Part shown: positions 11,917-23,904 of the stretch, piece by piece
Numbering within the stretch: position 1 is the first letter of the stretch
Layout of the letters: every line of letters starts with the position of its first letter
Source of the DNA: Pleurotus djamor
Taxonomy: Eukaryota; Basidiomycota; Agaricomycetes; Agaricales; Pleurotaceae
Reading direction: 5' to 3'
DNA length: 64,000 bases
NCBI GenBank assembly: GCA_029747585.1
Contig: JAPEVF010000177.1
Coordinates: forward strand, 1 to 64,000
The notes under the pieces: generated by a model
Databases searched by the model: none
Seen by the model: only the letters and a program-made list of their open reading frames with translations
Told to the model about the DNA's origin: nothing
Translations under genes and position numbers: made by a program

Positions 11917-13684
11917 CTAGATCAGCGCTGGGTTGTCCCCGAAAAAGTTGCCTGCGAGAGCTGCNTTGTAGTCCCAATGNTCGACGTCNACCTCGCGCCC
12001 GAGTCCGTATCGTTGTAGNATACGTCTTACAAGGGNTTCGTCGACTTCCTCCATNTTCCGATAAACAATATCCGGGACAGGGGGCAATGTACTNAAGACC
12101 TTGCGTGCGGTGGCAACTTGTTGGAGATACGCNTNAGCTGAACNCCGGGGAGGGTACTTGATCTCCTGNTGNACAATGGCNTCTATATTGTCATACTGAC
12201 GGATGAANTTCAAGGCGCGAGCCGGGCCGACGTTTTTAATGCGATCGGAGAAGTCTGTTCCAAGAAGGATGAGGAAGTCGATGTATGCCGCTCGAGAAAG
12301 CTGGAGTGCNCCGCGNACTTCCACGCCAGAAATCATTTGTAGAGGACCGCTGCGATTGGTAACATTGCGAAGTAGGGGGGCCTCATAGGCCAACACGTCC
12401 TAGTCATTCGCATTGACGACAATANGCGGAGGAAAGAAGAAGGGACGCACGGTATCTTCNCTGGCAACGNAATCTGCAGCCCCATTTATTACCAGACTGC
12501 TCGCTAGAGCTTCCGCTTCGAAAGGACCCGTGGTTTCNATNCAGCGNATGCCCATCGCAGTGATAATAGCCTGGCATTCTGCATAGGTTTGAGAAGTAGG
12601 GGCATTCGTCCGACGCTCATACGATAAAGAGAGTACTTGACTGCGCTCTGTGAGTGTGTNGAGAGCGACAGAGTCTAGCTTGGCTTTGGAAGAAGTCAGA
12701 AACGATTTCCAAAAATGACCTTCATCTCGCGCAAGTTGGTTCTGGGATTTAGAGAAGGAGATCTCCGGGATGGACGCGTCCTTTGGGGGTAGATTGACCA
12801 AGCTTGACGTGCTGTTCTGATATTGTTGGTACAGCATGGTTAATTCCGATACGATGTCTTCAAGAGGTGTCCTTGTGCCTTCGTCGACGTCAGGAAGCGC
12901 ATAATCNGCGTACGACAAATCGTGTTGTGGCAGGCCAAAGTCTGCGGCACGGGATGAAACGTGGGCGNTCGTGTCGGGTACCGAGAGGATCTCTTCATGA
13001 GTGACATAGTCGCNGGACGCGTCCGGNNACCAANCATCGTTTTGNATAGACCCGAGATGGTCAGGGCTTGTCATTTCGGAATGCAGNTCCCAGTCAACGC
13101 GTTCAGAAACGAGTTGTGCTAGATTCTCTTTCTGAGAGATTTCCATGGAGTCGAGCCGACTAAAGAAGACTCCAAGCTTTCGAAGACGAGCCAAACGTTC
13201 GCGTTCGACAACACCGCGAGCGGAGGTCACACGTTGAACTTCTTTTCTTCGGGCTACCTGCANGCATCGTCAATAATCTCGATTTCCCTGATANGNNTCA
13301 ACANACCTCGCGTGCTTTNGCAAAGTTGCGCTCTTTCCCGTCGAAAACGCATATCGCCTTAACATTATGGTTTTGTAGTTCTTGCGCTAGCCTGTACCAT
13401 CCCAGAACATGTTTGTACTGGTGGGGGAAAGGTGCATAGTGAAATCTCTGAGTTATGAGGGTTCCATCGCTACCAGTGAGCATATAAACGCGTCGGATTC
13501 CGTGATAAGGTCGCGAACACGTACATGGCAACCGTCTGCCCACTCAAAGGAAGAAATCGCTGACGAAGCTCTTTTGCAACATTTGGGCTTTCATGGATTT
13601 CAGTAATTANAGTGAGTTGAGTCGCAGTTTGACGCGGCCTTACCTGTGTTTGAACAGGAAAGGTACAAGACCCAATACTCCCAT
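11917..13684 (-). CDS. XPG/FEN1-like structure-specific nuclease (PIN-domain family)
   Basis: Minus strand. The start ATG at 13684 gives MGVLGLVPFLFKHS, the canonical XPG N-terminus, in a 41-bp first exon. Next come PNVAKELRQRFLPLSGQTVA-IDGTLITQRFHYAP (first catalytic Asp), GWYRLAQELQNHNVKAICVFDGKERNF (second Asp), a variable insert of about 200 residues, then the I-region TTGPFEAEALASSLV with two acidic residues and SEDTDVLAYEAPLLRN with two Asp. The EDT/DVL junction requires an intron (GTGCGT..GACTAG), and the frame continues across it. The helix-hairpin-helix LILLGTDFSDRIKNVGPARAL binds DNA. All expected metal ligands are visible. It cuts flap or bubble DNA in repair or replication. The large insert and tail separate it from classical FEN1. 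Ns obscure some residues. Confidence 0.85.
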
Positions 13685-13970
13685 AAGATNGGACGGACGA
13701 CNANANCNAGCCACAGACGGAAGCAGCTTGGGCTCGATCGACTNNNANNCNNNGCNTTCTCACNNTCACAGAAGTATTCCCACAGTCAGTGCACGATGCC
13801 CACTTGACGGCTTCAATGACGAGCCAGCCCACTTTCAAACTCCCACGTCGTTGGCCACGACAGCGTTCAGCGCGTAGACTCTCCAGGCCGCCTCAATTCA
13901 CGTACTTTATCTTTTCTTCACGACCACGACATTCAACCGACTACGGACCGCTGGATANACGTCGCCCAGC
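13685..13970. promoter_or_regulatory. Divergent promoter between XPG-like nuclease and COPI alpha
   Basis: A 286-bp gap separates two start codons facing away from each other, so both core promoters must lie here or overlap the neighbours' first exons. No clear TATA box is visible. Several Ns occur near 13690-13770. Confidence 0.5.
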
Positions 13971-16900
13971 ATGTCGGTCATGCTCACAAAATTCGAGTCC
14001 AAAAGCAACCGCGTAAAAGGTCAGCAAATCTCCATACTGGGGATCCATGGTCGTTGACTCTGGCACCAAGGACTCGCTTTCCATCCAACACAACCGCTTC
14101 TTGCTGCTGCGCTGCATAATGGGAGTGTTCAGCTATGGAATTATAGGATGGGNGTNTTGGTGGATCGGTTTGAAGAGCACGAAGGTCAGTCAGAATCCAN
14201 AGGTGCTTGNGCAGTNCTTCATCGTCGCACTCTATAGGTCCCGTTAGAGGTGTGGCTATCCATCCGTCCAGGGCGCTGCTGGTAACTGGTGGTGATGATT
14301 ATAAAATCAAAGTCTGGGGTGNGTACTTANNTCTACGCGCATATGCGTGAGCACTNAANTTNTAGCAGACATTCGGCCACAAAATCGGAGGTGTTTATTC
14401 ACCTTGCATGGNCACTTAGACTATGTACGAACAGTNCAATTCCATCATGAGATGCCCTGGATNGTANGTNTAATTCTGATCCCTGATCAACTNTCTCTGA
14501 ATATTTCTTCTGCAGCTTTCCTGTTCTGACGATCAAACTATTCGCATCTGGAACAGCACTTCAAGAAACTGTATAGCNATCCTCACCGGTCACTCTCACT
14601 ATGTCATGTCCGCCCAATTCCATCCAAAAGATGACCTCATCGTATCCGCGTCTATGGACCAAACTGTTCGCGTNTGGGANATCTCTGGGNTNCGCAAGAA
14701 CACNCCCAATCAAGGTGGACCTGGAGGNCATCAAGGACCNGGCGGCCCCGGGAACTTTGAAACNTTCGANAANTTCTCGACCGTGAAGTACGTTCTCGAA
14801 GGACACGATCGCGGAGTCAACTATGCNATGTTCCATCCCACTTTNCCGCTTATTATNTCAGCTGCCGACGATCGTTCCATCAAGATATGGAGAATGAGNG
14901 AAACACGAGCTTGGGAGGTGGACTCATGTCGTGGTCATTTCAACAACGTATCAAGCGCGTTATTCCATCCTAAACACGAGCTCATCGTTTCCTGTGGCGA
15001 GGATAAGACCGTGAGAGTATGGGACTTGGGGAAACGGACCGCGATTCAAACCTTCAGACGCGAACATGATCGTTTCTGGGTGCTCGCTGCCCACCCTAAC
15101 CTCAACCTATTCGCAGCTGGACATGACAGTGGACTCATCGTATTCAAACTTGAACGTGAGCGCCCTGCGTTTGCCGTCCACCAGGACACCTTGTACTACA
15201 TACGAGACAAATACGTTCGGGCGTATGACCTCAACAGTGGTTCTGATATCGGACTCTTGGGCGTACGCAAATTCGGTAGCCCATACGTACCACCCCGGAC
15301 ACTCAGCTACAACCCTTCGGAANGAGCNGTGATCACCACGATCTCTAGTGATGGTGGCTTGTTCGAGCTTGCTACGCTTCCTCAAGGTCAGCAAGGTGAT
15401 ATCAAGGATTCAAGCTCGGATGGCAAGCGAGGTCCAGGGCAGAGTGCAATCTTTGTGGCTAGGAATAGGCTTGCAGTATTGAACAAGAACACACAGGTGC
15501 GTTTTTGCTTCCCCTTTTGCGTCGATATGATCTTATGCCATCCATAGCTCATCGAAGTTCGGGATTTGTCCAATTCTGTGCTCAAGACCATAAAGCCTCC
15601 GGTTCAGACAAACGAAATCTTCTATGGTGGTACCGCTAGTCTGATCCTCAGCTCGACCTCCTCCGTTGTGTTGTATGACATACAGCAACAGAAGACGATA
15701 GCNGAGATCAACAGCCCNCCAGTGAAATATGTNGTTTGGAACGCAGATGGTTCCCTTGTTGCCCTCATGAGTAAACACAGTGAGTTTGCCCCTTCCTGTT
15801 CGCCTATCTNNTNGCCCTAAACANTTTGTATGTAGCCATCACGATCGCCAACAGGAACTTCTCACAGACGAGCTTGATCCATGAAACCATTCGTATCAAG
15901 TCTGGTGCTTGGGACGATGCTGGTGTCTTCATCTACTCCACGCTCAACCACATCAAATATTGCTTGTCGCAAGGGTGCGTATATGCGCCTCGTCGTTAGG
16001 AAGTCTTTTGCTGAGAATGTCGTTTAGTGATCACGGTGTCATATGTACTCTCGACAACCCTGTCTACCTAACACGGGTCAAAGGCAAGACCGTCCACTGC
16101 CTCGACCGTTCGGCCAGACCTAGGACAATCACCTTTGATCCAACGGAGTACCGATTCAAGCTTGCCCTTCTCAAGAACAACCACGAAGAGATGCTCTACA
16201 TCATCAAGAACTCTAACCTTTTGGGTCAAAGCATCATTGCTTATCTCCAGCAAAAAGGGTTCCCTGAGGTTTGTCACGGAAATTATCTCTGTTATTCGCT
16301 GCTAAAGATAAGTTAGATTGCTCTTCACTTTGTCCAAGACACCAATACGCGGTTCGAACTGGCAATTGCATGTGGTAACTTGGAGGTGGCTATGGAGACG
16401 GCCAAGGCTATCGATAGGGCTGAGTGCTGGGAGCGTCTGGCGAAGCAAGCCTTGAGTCAGGGCAACCATAAGGTTCATACCTATTTGTTTTGACCTGACG
16501 CCGTAGCTCATATACTGTCCAGATCGTCGAGAAAGCACTCCAACAGACGAAGAACTTTGATCGTCTATCATTCCTCTATTTGACGACTGGTTCCATGGAT
16601 AAACTGACCAAGATGCAGAAGATTGCTGATGCCCGAGGCAACCCTATGTCTCGCTTCCACAATGCATTATATGCCGGTGATGTTGAAGGGCGGATCGCTG
16701 TTCTGAGAGATGTTGGCCTTCGTGGGTTCTTCAACATTTTTTTCTTATCCCGATTTCCTTGTTTACGTGCAATGTTGCAGATCCCCTCGCTTACCTCACG
16801 GCGAAGACCAACGGTTTTGACGATTTGGCTGACGAAATCCTAGAAGCTGCTGGACTGACGGCAGCTGACATTGACGACGTTCCTACGTTTGGTGCTTCTA

Positions 16901-18301
16901 CGATCAAGCCACCACCGGTTGTCACTGAGACTACGAACCTTAACTGGCCCTCCGTGAACGTTGGGGAAAGCTTCTGGGATCGCGTACTAGCAAATGGCAT
17001 GCTCGAAAATGGCGTGGAGCCTTCATACATGAATGGTGACGCCACGGCTGCATCTTCGGCGCTTGATGCGTGGGCTAAGGAAGAAGAGGTTCAGGAGGAT
17101 ATTGACCCAGAGGAAGGTGGCTGGGAACTGGACGCTGAGGCTGAGGAGTTCCATTCTGGAAAGGAAGATGAAGAGGAGGAGCAGGAAGAGGAAGAGCTGG
17201 GAGCTGGTGCTTCACCAGGAGCCAGTGAGACTGAGCATTGGGTTCGCAACTCCCCGTTGGCCGCTGACCATGTGGCGGCTGGTTCATTTGAAACTGCTAT
17301 GCAGGTGAGCGATGTGCTACCTTCCCGTCATCGGTCGTCACTCATCTTGGTGTCTTTAGCTCCTCAACAAGCAACTTGGTGTCGTCAACTTCACTCCCCT
17401 CAAACCCCTTTTCCTCGCAATTTACCGCTCCTCACATACTTATCTATCTCCGATGGCATCACTACCTCCACTGCACCTTCACATCCGCCGCAATCCCACA
17501 GAATCATCTCTGAGCCGTGTACTCCCTGTCGCTGCCCGACCGTTACAGTCATTACGGGCGGAATTGAATGATGGTTATCGTCTTGTATCGGGAAATAAAC
17601 TTCCCGAGGCACAGGAAGCTTTCCGCAGAATCCTTCATTCCCTTCTTCTTGTCGTGCTAAGCTCGGACGAGGAAGCCAAGCAGGTCAGTTCCAGTCTTCA
17701 TCCATCGTACCTGATGTTGAACCCTTCCTAGTGGCGCGATGCTGTCACCGCTGCGCGTGAGTATCTGCTTGGTGTAAGCATTGAGCTAGAGCGTAGACGG
17801 GTGGCGGAGCAAGAACCTGACAATGTTCAACGGAACCTCGAGCTGGCTGCCTACTTCACCCACTGTCAACTCCAACCTCCTCACTTGCAAATCGCCCTCC
17901 GCCAGGCCATGCGTGTGTTCGCGAAGGCTAACAACCAAGCACACGCTGCTCGAATGGCTCGCCGTGTTCTTGAGCTCAAACCAGACCCTAAGGCTGTCGC
18001 AGCGGTAAGTTATAGTGTTGATCTATCGGACGTGACTAACTTCAGAGCTACGTCCTAGGCCCGTCAACAAATTGCAGCCGGAGAGCGCAACCCGAGAAAT
18101 GCTGTTGAGATCACCTACGACGAATTCACACAGTTCGAGATCTGTGCCGCCTCATACACCCCGATATATAAGGGATCGCCGATGGTTCACTGCCCATACA
18201 CTAATGCCTCGTTCCATCCTCAATATAAGGGTCAACTCGACCCTCTCACACAACTTACGGAGATCGGGGCGACGGCGTCTGGTCTACCAGCACCCTGGTA
18301 A
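13971..18301 (+). CDS. COP1: Coatomer subunit alpha (COPI coat)
   Basis: The ATG at 13971 gives [17 protein letters not shown], splicing to [20 protein letters not shown], which matches the family N-terminus. WD40 repeats fill about residues 1-320 ([54 protein letters not shown]). A second propeller and the alpha-solenoid follow ([57 protein letters not shown]). An acidic linker lies at about 17085-17210 ([17 protein letters not shown]). The C-terminal COPI domain is [20 protein letters not shown] through [16 protein letters not shown], ending GLPAPW-stop at 18301. At least ten introns and about 1,200 residues match the family. It coats Golgi-to-ER vesicles and binds dilysine cargo signals. 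Ns in the first 1.5 kb do not break it. It is essential in yeast. Confidence 0.95.
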
Positions 18302-18855
18302 AGATACGACACTACTTTCTATGTATCTTGGACTGTTAATAAAAGGTTTCCTTCATTCTGATCTTTTTTCTGAATCGTCTATACTAGTAGTTACTCGCCC
18401 CTCCGACACATTGTCACTTGTTTTAGTAATGATTCCGCACGTCTTGACTGCCTCACTTATCCTTCCTAGAGTCGATGATACCTCCGCAAGCCTGATAGCC
18501 GAGCTCTTCGGTTCGTGTGCACAGTGTAGTGACAGGGACAATCCTCGACAACCCCGTCCTTGCCGTAAGTAGCATCATTCGGTTTTAATTTCAACATGTT
18601 AGCTTATCAGTCGAATTTTTAAAGGATCTATTTCCTCGAGGACGACACGCTAATGTACAGGGAGAATGACGACAATTCCTCAACATTTTCGGAACCGAGT
18701 ACGCCTCGATCGATGCTGTCCGACGAAGGTGACTGGTGATAAACTCGAAAATTTCATCTCTATGTGCTGTCTGTGTGCCCAAAAAAGACTATTAAAGCTA
18801 CCTTGTTATAGATGTTGCTTCACTACTCCCCAGCTCTCTCTTTTGCCTTCGCATC
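18302..18855. other. Intergenic region upstream of acyl-CoA oxidase-like copy 1
   Basis: About 550 bp holding the COPI alpha terminator region and the promoter of the next gene. No open frame with coding character, RNA gene or repeat is evident. T-rich stretches near 18360 and 18595-18620 may belong to the 3' UTR. Confidence 0.5.
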
Positions 18856-20849
18856 ATGAGTATAGATTCCAATCAACTTCTTCGGACATCTCTGTTCCAA
18901 CGCTCCACCGACGATCTTTCCCCCCTGCAGCAATTACGGCTCTCCTATAGGCGTGCCCAAGCCATCGCAAAGCTTTACGGTAGGACCCACCCCCTTCAGT
19001 GTGATCATTCATTGATCGATACCTATGTCAGCCTTCTCCGTCAACGACATACTCCTGCCAACACAGAAGTACTGGGACTTGCAGCGCGACCCCGTCTTGA
19101 TCTCAGACGGGGCCACAGCTGCGCTCCTTGCGATCCACTTCAACTTGTGCTGTGGTACCATAGTCAACCACGCGCAAGGGAGGAAGGACCTATCAAGCAT
19201 CCTCCGTGACCTACTCGCCTATAGAATAGCGTAAGCATTTGCTGCCCCCTCAGCCAGGGTCACTCTGATTGGCATTTCAGCGGGCAGTTCTGTCTGACTG
19301 AGGTCGGACATGGTCTCGATGCAATTAATCTTGAAACCGAGGCTGTCATGCAAGAAGACGGTAGCTTCATATTGAACACGCCCCACCCCAAGGCAGCAAA
19401 GTATGTCCGTATGCATCGTTCACGAACTAGCTGATGACTAACCTGTTTTCAGATTTATGCCGCCGACTTCTCCTTGTGGCATCCCTACCATTGCTGTTGT
19501 CTTTGCTCGCCTCCTTGTCAGTGGAGAGGATCGCGGCGTTAGGCCTTTTATAGTCTCGCTTAATGACGGTCTGAGAATGTCTCCAGGCATTGTATCCCAG
19601 TGAGCTTAGTCTGCTTCCGGAATTATCAGTGACTTAGTGTTTGCTTGTAGGGTTCTACCTCAGAGAGGAGGATCGCACTATCTGGAGCACTGCATCACCT
19701 CTTTCTACCATGTTCGTCTACCCCAGGATGCTCTCCTTGGGACGACCAAGAAGCCCAAAGACCCTCGGACTGTCTTCTTCTCGAGCATTGACCGCGTTGT
19801 CATCGGGTCTCTGTCAATGGCAGCTGTCTGCGTCCCTGGAATCAAGCGAGTAGCCCGTATTGTCGCCCAGTATAGCAAACGTCGACGTGTGACGGATGCT
19901 AGCACTCGTCTTCCTCGAGCAATCATCACCTTTCCCACTCAACATGCCCCTATCCTTACCGCGATCGCCCAGGCATTGGTCTTGGAGTCATGTATCAAAA
20001 CTTGCATCGCCATTTTCACTAGCCCCGATTGCAGTTCCGGCTTGCGTCACTGTATAGCAGCCATCGCTAAGGCCGTTTTCATTCCCCAGACGCAGTCGAC
20101 CTTTCTCACATTGAGCGAGCGATGTGGTGCGCAGGGTATCTTCGGTTACAACCAGATCACTACGGCCTTTGTAAGGACATATCTCAGCCTTTCAGAAAGT
20201 GGCTTACAATTAATTTCATGCTAGAACAATCTCCGAGGCGCGAGTATCGCAGAAGGGGATGTCCTTGCCTTATCCATCCGTAAGTCGTCAGACTTTGTTA
20301 TCGAAACGGCTGGCGTTCTGACCTATCTTTATAGGCTTTGCCATAGAGATCGTGCTTAGCAGAATCGAGCTGCCTCCCGCATCGGAGCCTGATTCAATGC
20401 TAGCTCAACACGAAGATGCAATGATCCAAGAACTTCGGGAGAAACTTTTTACCATGGCTCACCACCGCAGCGAGGAGTTCGAAAAATGGGTCCTCCCACG
20501 ATGCCAACCATTGCTTGAGGCCATCGGGCACCGAATCGCTTACGAATCCGCCCGAAAGGATCATATAGACGAAGACCTTGTCAACCTCTACGTCTCTCAC
20601 TGTTTCAAACAAGATCCCGGATGGTACACTGAGAGGGGTGGACTCTCCGTACTCGACCAAAGAAAGCTGGAGATAGAGTCGATTACTCGGCTGCTTCCCC
20701 GACTCGACGATCTGCTCAATCTCCTAGGCCAAGATGACGGAATCACGGCGCCAATCGTTTCTGACGATCGATGGGAGAAGTTTACTCAAAGCTTGCCTGT
20801 TCATGGGAGCCTCCCTGGAGAACCGGGGCTATTCGTTGCTCGCTTGTAG
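18856..20849 (+). CDS. Acyl-CoA oxidase/dehydrogenase-like protein, copy 1 (peroxisomal)
   Basis: Starts MSIDSNQLLRTSLFQRSTDD and is about 570 residues over at least seven exons. Family features: GQFCLTEVGHGLDA (compare the TE-GHG motif that contacts flavin and acyl-CoA in acyl-CoA oxidases); KFMPPTSPCGIPTIAVV; GVRPFIVSLNDG; SIDRVVIGSLSM with the interior helices; LSERCGAQGIFGYNQI; and GASIAEGDVLALSIR, where the Glu fits the catalytic base of the T-x-EGDN motif. The C-terminus is FVARL, and ARL is an acceptable type-1 peroxisomal targeting signal. It would oxidise acyl-CoA to enoyl-CoA with electrons passed to oxygen. It is shorter than canonical oxidases (about 650-700), so the substrate may differ. 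A tandem paralogue begins at 21649. Confidence 0.8.
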
Positions 20850-21648
20850 AAGGGACTTACTCATCACTTCTGAACTGAGCACCTTGTCGAGGGTTTTCAT
20901 CCCTTGCACCGGAAGTTATGATACTGTGCAATGAGCTTAATAGACGTACCCAAGAATGAATTAATCGAGTTTCATTGCACCAATGAGATAGATCCCTTCA
21001 AGAGACACTATCGATGAAGCGATGACTTGCCCACTCGAGGACGAAGTTTTCCCGTCAACGTTACCCCCTTTTGGTGCCCAGTTGGACACTGAAGCACCCT
21101 TATGCGACCCTTTCTTTGCAGAATATGTGAGTCTAGGGTCGATGCGGACGCCTAGAAGTTGAACTTTACTTGGACAGCATCAATTCATGCAGCAAGTTAG
21201 CACTAAGCACAGCGCGGCCAGTCCCAACGTTTGACCTCGACAAGCACCAGACGATTGCCAAGCACGCTCTGCGGCTGTACTAAAAACGTTCCTCGAATTA
21301 AACATAAGCAAATTTTGCTCTCTGGAACTTCGAGTTATCGGAGAAATGGGTAACTTGGTCCGGCGGTTTGATATCTCCTGGTACAAACAACATGACCCAG
21401 GCGCTGCGCACGCCGACCTCATAGGTCCCACTGACCAAACTTGGTAAAATTTTGCTTTTGACATACTTAGTGGTCCCGCAGATACTCAACATGAATGCCA
21501 TCAGTCCATGAAGATTGATCACTTTCTATGCAGAACGCAGCTGGCGTCCGATCCCATGTTCGATAGCTGGCAATAGCTTGTGGCTTATAATAAGAGCCAA
21601 CCAGTATGTGCGTGGTGTACCCTCGTCTTGTCCGCCAACGACTTGTCC
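20850..21648. other. Spacer between the acyl-CoA oxidase-like copies
   Basis: About 800 bp. A minus-strand open frame at 21180-21464 exists, but it is Cys/Ser-rich with no motif and is probably chance. The interval should contain the promoter of copy 2. Nothing else is seen. Confidence 0.45.
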
Positions 21649-23675
21649 ATGATGAACCCTGGTTCGAACAATTTACTTCAGTCATCTTTATTTCAACCGC
21701 CAGCGACCGAAATTTCCCTCTCCGAACAGCTAAGTATCTCATACAAACGGGCGCAAGCCATTGCTAAGCTTTACAGTAAGTGCCCGCTCTTGTTTTTGCT
21801 CGTTGTCATTATTGACCCACGATGTCGACAGACTTTTCGGTCGATGACATAATTTCACTGTCACAGAAGTATTGGGACCTCCACCACGACGCGTTGTTGA
21901 TCTCGGACGGTGCCACGGCCACTCTACTCACGATCCATTTCAATTTATGCATTGGAACCATATTAAATCATTCGAAGGGCCGGAAGGATTTATCGAAAAT
22001 CGTTCAACAACTCCTCTCCTTTGAAGTCTCGTAAGTCACCATGAACCCCCACCCTAGTTCATTCTACCAAGTACCAACCGTCATCCCAGTGGACAGTTCT
22101 GTCTCACTGAAGTCGGACATGGTCTCGATGCGATAAACATCGAAACACAAGCTGTCATGCAACAAGACGGTACCTTCGTCTTGAATACTCCTCATCCCAA
22201 AGCAGCGAAGTGAGTCGAACACCTTTTGGACGGCAGTCTCGCCTTTGAACGTCTGTGCTATCTAGGTTTATGCCACCCACGTCACCGGCAGGCATTCCTT
22301 GTGTTGCGACCGTGCTCGCTCGCTTGATCGTTGTCGGAGAGGACCGTGGTGTCAGACCCTTCATTGTACCTCTAAACGATGGTGTAAATATGTCCCCAGG
22401 CATCACATCGAAGTGAGTTCTTCTCCATCCAGTGCTCATCTTTGTTGACGCGACTATTCTCCAGGGTTCTACCACACAGAGGGGGTTCAGACTATGTTGA
22501 ACACTGTATCACTACGTTCTCTAATGTCCGGCTACCCCATTCAGCACTCCTTGGTTCGATGAAGAAACCAAAGGATCCCAGGATGGTCTTCTTCTATTCC
22601 ATTGACCGCGTTGTCATTGGTTCCCTCTCAATGGCCACATTGTGCATCCCTGTAATAAAACGGGCAGCGCGTATCGTTGCCCAATACAGCAAACGTAGGC
22701 ATGTCGCGGACGCTCGGACTCACCTTCCTCGACCCATTATCTCATTTCCTACTCAACACTTCCCTATCCTCACTGCGATCGCACAGGCTTTCGTGATGAA
22801 ATCGTGTATGAAGACGTTCATCGCTGTTTTCACGAGTCGTGACTGCGATCCTGGATTGCGCCATTGTATTGCTGCTATTGCGAAGGCCACCCTGCTTCCT
22901 CAGACCCAGACGGCGCTACTCACCTTGAGTGAGAGGTGTGGTGCTCAAGGCCTCTTCGGACGCAATCAAATCACCACCACCTATGTGAGATAATTTCTCT
23001 GGAATGAGCGGGGCATGCTCACCGCAACTTGCATTATAGAACAATCTTCGAGGTGCGGGGATTGCGGAAGGTGACATCCTTGCCCTTTCCATACGTTAGT
23101 CAGCCCTCGCTTCCTCTAGCGGAATTTTGGATAAGTCACTTACCAGTGACTCTACCTTAGGTTTCGCGGTCGAGATCCTGCTCGGACGAATCCAGCTACC
23201 ACCCGTTGTCAACTCTGAGTCGGCTCTCGCTTGCCATGAAGCTTCGACGATCCAGGAACTTCGGGGAATCTTGTCCACATTGTCCGACCACCGCAGTGAG
23301 GAATTCGAGAGATTGGTCCTGCCAAGGTGCCAACCGCTACTTCAGACCATCGGCCACCGAATCGCCTATGACTCCGCTCGTAAGGACAATATTGATGAAG
23401 ACCTCATCAACCTCTATGTTTCACAATGTTACAAGCAAGATGCTGCATGGTACGCCGAGAGTGGTGGGGTCTCGGTCGCGGAGCAAAGGCAACTTGAGAT
23501 CGACTCCGCGTCGCGCCTTCTGCCACAACTGGACAATCTACTTGTTTTGCTTGGAAATGACGAGGGAATCACGGCACCAATGGTTTCAGACGAGCTTTGG
23601 GACAAGTTCGTTCAAAGCCTGCCATCCCACGGTGCTCTCTCTGAGACTACATATACCATTACTTCGCACTTGTAG
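21649..23675 (+). CDS. Acyl-CoA oxidase/dehydrogenase-like protein, copy 2 (peroxisomal)
   Basis: ATG-ATG at 21649/21652; the second aligns better with copy 1 (MNPGSNNLLQSSLFQ). It is colinear with copy 1 exon by exon: SLSEQLSISYKRAQAIAKLY, GQFCLTEVGHGLDAINIET, KFMPPTSPAGIPCVA, GVRPFIVPLNDG, VLPHRGGSDYVEHCITTF, LSERCGAQGLFGRNQI, GAGIAEGDILALSIR with the putative catalytic Glu, and a long helical C-terminal domain. The C-terminus ITSHL carries SHL, a recognised variant of the peroxisomal signal. Intron positions match copy 1, so the pair is a tandem duplication. Both look intact, so divergence in acyl-chain preference or regulation is likely but is inference. Confidence 0.8.
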
Positions 23676-23904
23676 GGTCCTACGTAGGGTTCTTTTGACC
23701 AGATGGGCTCTAAGTAGCGTCCGAATTCGGACCAGCTTCGGACTCCGTGGATTTCTCCAATGCCCCTGTGTACTGTCTCCTATCGAGCGCGTTGCTTGAC
23801 TCAGAGAGTGTTGCCAAATAATAGCCTAATTTGGTGTACCAGGTTCATGATCGAGAGCGCGACAACCTCTCCTCCTCGTACCTACCTCGTCGACCTCGCA
23901 AAAC

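Noticed and set aside
17075..17287. Minus-strand proline-rich frame
   Set aside because: It is the shadow of the acidic linker of coatomer alpha.
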